Below are positions 38,016 to 41,784 of a stretch of 41,784 bases of DNA, piece after piece. Source of the DNA: Bacillota bacterium (GTDB lineage: Bacteria > Bacillota > Clostridia > Christensenellales > SZUA-584). The stretch's first letter is position 1. The number at the start of each line of letters is the position of its first letter. The position numbers were made by a program, and so were the translations under genes. The notes under the pieces were generated by a model, which was given only the letters and a program-made list of their open reading frames with translations, searched no databases and was not told the DNA's origin. The stretch covers positions 1 through 41,784 of the forward strand of contig JAEWQS010000114.1 of NCBI GenBank assembly GCA_023399095.1. Direction: 5' to 3'.

Positions 38016-41000
38016 CGATATCAAAAAGGTGCTGGTAATCGGCAGCGGCCCAATCGTGATCGGGCAGGCCGCCGAGTTTGACTACGCGGGTACGCAGGCC
38101 TGTCAGGCGCTGCGCGAGGAGGGCATCGAGGTGGTGCTGATCAACTCCAACCCCGCAACCATCATGACCGATCCGGAGCTTGCCGACAGGGTGTATATCG
38201 AGCCGCTCACCGTACCTGTGATCACGAACATCATTAAAAAAGAGCGTCCCGACAGCATGCTCGCCACACTGGGCGGACAGACGGGGCTGAATCTCGCGAT
38301 GGAGCTGTTTGAGAGCGGCGTGCTGAATGAGCTTAATGTGAAGATGCTCGGCACCAACGCCGAGTCCATCAAAAAAGCCGAAGACAGAGAAGCGTTTAAA
38401 ACGCTGATGAATGATATTAATGAGCCCATTATCGAGAGCATCATTGCCAAGACGCCGGGCGAGGCACTGGCGTTTGCCGAAGTTCATGGATATCCGCTGA
38501 TTGTGCGGCCTGCGTATACACTGGGCGGCACGGGCGGCGGTATCGCGGTAAACGAAGAAGAGCTGGTTGAGATATGCAAGAGCGGCATTTCGGCAAGCCG
38601 TGTGGGTGAGGTGCTCATCGAGAAAAGCGTAGCGGGCTTCAAAGAGATTGAATACGAGGTGATCCGCGACGCCAAGGGCAACTGCATCACCGTCTGCAAC
38701 ATGGAGAACATCGATCCCGTGGGCATCCACACAGGGGACAGCATTGTTGTCGCGCCGTCTCAGACGCTGCGCGACGCGGAATATCAGATGCTCCGCAGCG
38801 CTTCACTTAAGATCATTAACGCGCTGGAAATTCAGGGCGGCTGTAATGTGCAGTATGCGCTGGACACAGACAGTATGACGTATTATGTCATCGAGGTGAA
38901 TCCGCGTGTGAGCCGTTCGTCGGCACTCGCCTCCAAAGCCACGGGATATCCGATCGCCAAGATTGCGGCCAAGATCGCCGTGGGCTACGGACTCGACGAG
39001 ATCAAAAACGGCGTGACGGGCAAGACGTTTGCGTGCTTTGAGCCCACGCTCGATTATGTGGTCGTCAAGTTTCCGCGCTGGCCGTTTGACAAATTCACCA
39101 CCGCCAACAAGCAGCTCGGCACACGCATGAAGGCGACGGGCGAGGTGATGGCGATTGGCTCCAATTTCGAGAGCGCATTTTTAAAAGCGGTGCGATCCCT
39201 CGAGCTTAAACTCGATTCGCTGTATTTTCCGTTCGCGGATGCGCTTGACGATGATGCGCTCATTACACGTATACTCGAGCAGGACGATGAACGCATTTTC
39301 CTTGTTGCCGCAGCATTGCGTCGCGGCATATCCATAGACCGCATCCACGATTTAACCAAGATCGATTTCTGGTATTTAAACAAGTTTAAAGCCATTATTG
39401 ACCTAGAAGAAGCGTTTAAAAAAGGTGAAGCGCTTGTTTACGATACGCTCAAACGCGCCAAAAGAATGGGCTTTGCAGACAGTGCCATCGCGCGGCTCAC
39501 GGGAAAGAGCGAAAGCGAGATCGCAAGCCTGCGGCTGTCGCTGGGCATTCGCCCCGCGTTTAAAATGGTGGATACATGTGGCGCGGAGTTTGACGCGGTG
39601 AGCCCGTATTATTACTCCACATACGATGAGGAAAACGAGGCGACGACGCCGACGAATAAAACAATCGTGGTTTTAGGCTCGGGGCCGATACGGATCGGAC
39701 AGGGCATCGAGTTCGATTATTGCAGCGTGCACTGCATTTGGGCGCTTAAAAAAGCGGGCTATGATACGGTGATTATCAACAACAACCCCGAAACGGTATC
39801 CACGGACTTTGACACCTCTGATCGGCTTTACTTTGAGCCGCTCACGCCCGAAGACGTGGCGAACGTGCTGGCACAGGAGCGCCCTGAGGGCGTGATCGTG
39901 CAGTTCGGCGGACAGACCGCCATCAAGCTTGCCAAATCTGTTCAGGAGATGGGGTATAAGATCATCGGCACGGCGCTGAAAAGCATTGACCGCGCGGAGG
40001 ATCGCAAGGAGTTTGAAGCATTGCTCGAATCGCTGAATATCCGCCGCCCCAAGGCGCGCACTGTGTTCACGGAAGAGCAGGCTGTACAGGCCGCGGAAGC
40101 ACTTGGATATCCGGTGCTTGTGCGTCCGTCATATGTGTTGGGTGGACAGGGCATGGAAATCGCCTACAGCGAGGACAATATACGCGAATACATGTGCATC
40201 ATCGGACGGCACGAGCAGGAGCATCCGGTGCTCGTCGATAAATATATGACAGGCTTAGAGCTCGAGGTGGATGCCATCAGCGACGGCAAGGATGTGCTTA
40301 TCCCTGGCATCATGGAACATATCGAACGTGCGGGTGTTCATTCGGGCGATTCGATATCCGTCTATCCCGCTCACACAATATCGGACAAACAGCAAAGCGA
40401 GCTGATCGATATCACGCGGCGGCTGGCGCTGGCGCTGGATGTGCGCGGCATCGTCAATATCCAATACGTGATATCGGGCGGCGAGATCTATGTGATCGAG
40501 GTGAACCCGCGTTCCTCGCGCACCGTGCCCTACATTTCCAAAGTCACGGGCGTGCCCATGATTGATCTCGCGGTGCGTGCTTCGCTCGGGCAGCCGCTTG
40601 CCGAAATGGGATACGGCACAGGGCTATATCCCAAGCGCCGCATCACGGCGGTGAAAGTGCCGGTGTTTTCGTTTGAGAAGCTGCCGCTTGTGGAGGTGGG
40701 GCTGGGGCCCGAGATGAAGTCTACAGGCGAGGTGCTTGGCATATCCGAGGATTATTCGGAAGCGCTGCTCAAAGGGCTGATTGCGTCGGGCATGGCGCTG
40801 CCCAAGGAACGGGGCGCTGTGTTTTTAACTGTCGCGGACAACGACAAGCAGGAGCTGATACCGATTGCGGCGGTGCTGGATTACTTAGGCTACGATATAT
40901 ACGCGACACATGGCACGGCCAATGTGCTAAACTTTAACTTTGTGGCCGCGAATACGGTGTCCAAGCTCGCAAAAGACCCAAGCGGTATTCAAGGGTTGTT

Positions 41001-41220
41001 TGAAAGCGGGCGGCTCAAGCTGATTCTCAACACGCCCACCAGAGGACGCCGCGCTGAGCGCGACGGGTTTAAGCTGCGGCGCATGGCGGTGGAGCATCGA
41101 ATTCCCTGCATCACGTCGCTGGATACTGCGCGAGTGCTGCTGCAAAGCATGAAATCAGGGAAAACGGATGCGGACATCGTGCCGCTGAGCCTCACAGATA
41201 TACAGGAGTCAACATGTTAA
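38002..41220 (+). CDS. carB: Carbamoyl-phosphate synthase large subunit
   Basis: The 1072-residue protein holds two homologous ATP-grasp halves that make carboxyphosphate, then carbamoyl phosphate, using ammonia from CarA. Each half opens with a G-S-G-P-I motif (VIGSGPIVIGQAAEFDYAG near the N-terminus, VLGSGPIRIGQGIEFDY near residue 555). ATP-grasp ligand loops EVNPRVSRSSAL and EVNPRSSRTVPY are in each half. The C-terminal MGS-like domain that binds allosteric effectors is present (TVADNDKQELIPIA onward). It overlaps carA at the start and pyrK at the end by 7 bp. Confidence 0.98.
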   Translation: MPKNNDIKKVLVIGSGPIVIGQAAEFDYAGTQACQALREEGIEVVLINSNPATIMTDPELADRVYIEPLTVPVITNIIKKERPDSMLATLGGQTGLNLAMELFESGVLNELNVKMLGTNAESIKKAEDREAFKTLMNDINEPIIESIIAKTPGEALAFAEVHGYPLIVRPAYTLGGTGGGIAVNEEELVEICKSGISASRVGEVLIEKSVAGFKEIEYEVIRDAKGNCITVCNMENIDPVGIHTGDSIVVAPSQTLRDAEYQMLRSASLKIINALEIQGGCNVQYALDTDSMTYYVIEVNPRVSRSSALASKATGYPIAKIAAKIAVGYGLDEIKNGVTGKTFACFEPTLDYVVVKFPRWPFDKFTTANKQLGTRMKATGEVMAIGSNFESAFLKAVRSLELKLDSLYFPFADALDDDALITRILEQDDERIFLVAAALRRGISIDRIHDLTKIDFWYLNKFKAIIDLEEAFKKGEALVYDTLKRAKRMGFADSAIARLTGKSESEIASLRLSLGIRPAFKMVDTCGAEFDAVSPYYYSTYDEENEATTPTNKTIVVLGSGPIRIGQGIEFDYCSVHCIWALKKAGYDTVIINNNPETVSTDFDTSDRLYFEPLTPEDVANVLAQERPEGVIVQFGGQTAIKLAKSVQEMGYKIIGTALKSIDRAEDRKEFEALLESLNIRRPKARTVFTEEQAVQAAEALGYPVLVRPSYVLGGQGMEIAYSEDNIREYMCIIGRHEQEHPVLVDKYMTGLELEVDAISDGKDVLIPGIMEHIERAGVHSGDSISVYPAHTISDKQQSELIDITRRLALALDVRGIVNIQYVISGGEIYVIEVNPRSSRTVPYISKVTGVPMIDLAVRASLGQPLAEMGYGTGLYPKRRITAVKVPVFSFEKLPLVEVGLGPEMKSTGEVLGISEDYSEALLKGLIASGMALPKERGAVFLTVADNDKQELIPIAAVLDYLGYDIYATHGTANVLNFNFVAANTVSKLAKDPSGIQGLFESGRLKLILNTPTRGRRAERDGFKLRRMAVEHRIPCITSLDTARVLLQSMKSGKTDADIVPLSLTDIQESTC

Positions 41221-41784
41221 AATACGTCAGTGCAGAAATCAAAATCAACGAAAAAATCGCAAACGGCATATACCGCATGGCGCTGTACTGCCCGGATGCC
41301 GACCTTGTGCATTTTGTGCCGGGCCAGTTTGCGCATGTCAAGGTGCCGGATCATCCCGAGCTGCTGCTGGGACGACCCATCAGCCTCAATGTGGTGGACG
41401 CCGGCAGCCATACCGTGGTGATCGTCTATCAGATAAAAGGCAAGGGGACGAGTGCGCTGTCAGAGGCGTGTGTCGGCACGATGGTGGAGACGGTGATTCC
41501 CGTGGGTCGCGGGTTTAATCTCAAAGCAACGGATAAAACAGTTTTCCTTGTCGGCGGGGGTGTGGGCATCGCGCCGCTGCTGACCGTGATACAAAAATGG
41601 CCGGACAGGCACTATGAAGCGTTTCTTGGCTATCGCGGACAGGACTTTGCCTATTGTGAGAACGACTTTGGCGCTTGCGATACGGTCAACATCGCCTCGG
41701 ATGACGGCACCATAGGAATGAAAGGGCTGGTCACAGTGCCCATCGAACAGCGGCTCAAAGAGCTGGTGCCAGATGTGGTGCTCT
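41214..41784 (+). CDS. pyrK: Dihydroorotate dehydrogenase electron-transfer subunit, 5' part
   Basis: The first 190 codons of pyrK lie in the window; the end is cut. PyrK carries FAD and a [2Fe-2S] cluster and passes electrons from PyrD to NAD+. A ferredoxin-reductase-like fold is shown by the FAD motif LLGRPISLNVV, then GKGTSALSEA, and the nucleotide loop VGGGVGIAPLLTV. The cluster cysteines would be past the window edge. The start at 41214 has AGGAG (41204-41208) and overlaps carB. pyrD, and possibly pyrE, are expected just beyond. Confidence 0.93.
   Translation, partial: MLKYVSAEIKINEKIANGIYRMALYCPDADLVHFVPGQFAHVKVPDHPELLLGRPISLNVVDAGSHTVVIVYQIKGKGTSALSEACVGTMVETVIPVGRGFNLKATDKTVFLVGGGVGIAPLLTVIQKWPDRHYEAFLGYRGQDFAYCENDFGACDTVNIASDDGTIGMKGLVTVPIEQRLKELVPDVVL

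Overview
The window looks like a chromosomal segment of a strictly anaerobic Firmicute of the class Clostridia. The signs are strong GGAGG-type ribosome sites with some TTG and GTG starts, a PyrR-attenuated pyr operon, the tig-clpP-clpX order, an HndABCD-type [FeFe]-hydrogenase, a flavodiiron protein, a probable Re-type citrate synthase and a DegV protein. GC is about half in most genes. The species cannot be named from sequence alone. There are no rRNA or tRNA genes, no CRISPR array, and no transposase or phage genes.

Layout. 1-6.3 kb: start of rqcH (minus) divergent from proA; a zinc-dependent phospholipase C-like gene with a possibly structured leader; a DUF3795 zinc-ribbon gene whose 3' end lies in a dispersed repeat; and argG-argH (minus) behind a promoter that overlaps an ARG-box-like palindrome. 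6.3-9.6 kb: tig, clpP, clpX, ending in a clear terminator. 9.6-14.2 kb: a zinc-ribbon membrane protein (minus) divergent from a cysteine desulfurase-thiI pair, then a flavodiiron protein. 14.2-17.9 kb: an accessory stretch with dispersed hairpin and MITE-like repeats, an unknown membrane protein, a GNAT acetyltransferase, a 102-aa unknown protein and an AT-richer SEC-C gene.

17.9-27.2 kb (all minus) is a hydrogen and redox region. The downstream operon is hndA - HATPase - hndB - hndC - hndD, a probable NAD(P)H/ferredoxin-linked [FeFe]-hydrogenase. The upstream block is SPOR-domain membrane protein - DRTGG - SpoIIAB/RsbW-like ATPase - sensory-type [FeFe]-hydrogenase homologue - DRTGG - PHP phosphoesterase. 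The 180-bp gap between the blocks holds a 22-bp direct repeat with a 23-bp period that contains two Rex-like boxes. A third Rex-like box overlaps a candidate hndA promoter. This region is the best candidate for an incompletely described system: a hydrogenase operon beside a cassette of putative H2/redox sensing and signalling proteins, probably under NADH/NAD+ control.

27.4-31.7 kb: DegV, a thioredoxin/glutaredoxin-like protein, a class I aminotransferase and a probable Re-citrate synthase. The last two would supply the oxaloacetate, glutamate and 2-oxoglutarate side of an anaerobe's metabolism. 31.7 kb to the end: the de novo pyrimidine operon pyrR-pyrP-pyrB-pyrC-pyrF-carA-carB-pyrK, cut by the window end. 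It is preceded by a complete PyrR attenuator, and most junctions overlap or are only a few bases long.

All calls rest on reading translated sequence and DNA motifs by eye. No database search was run.
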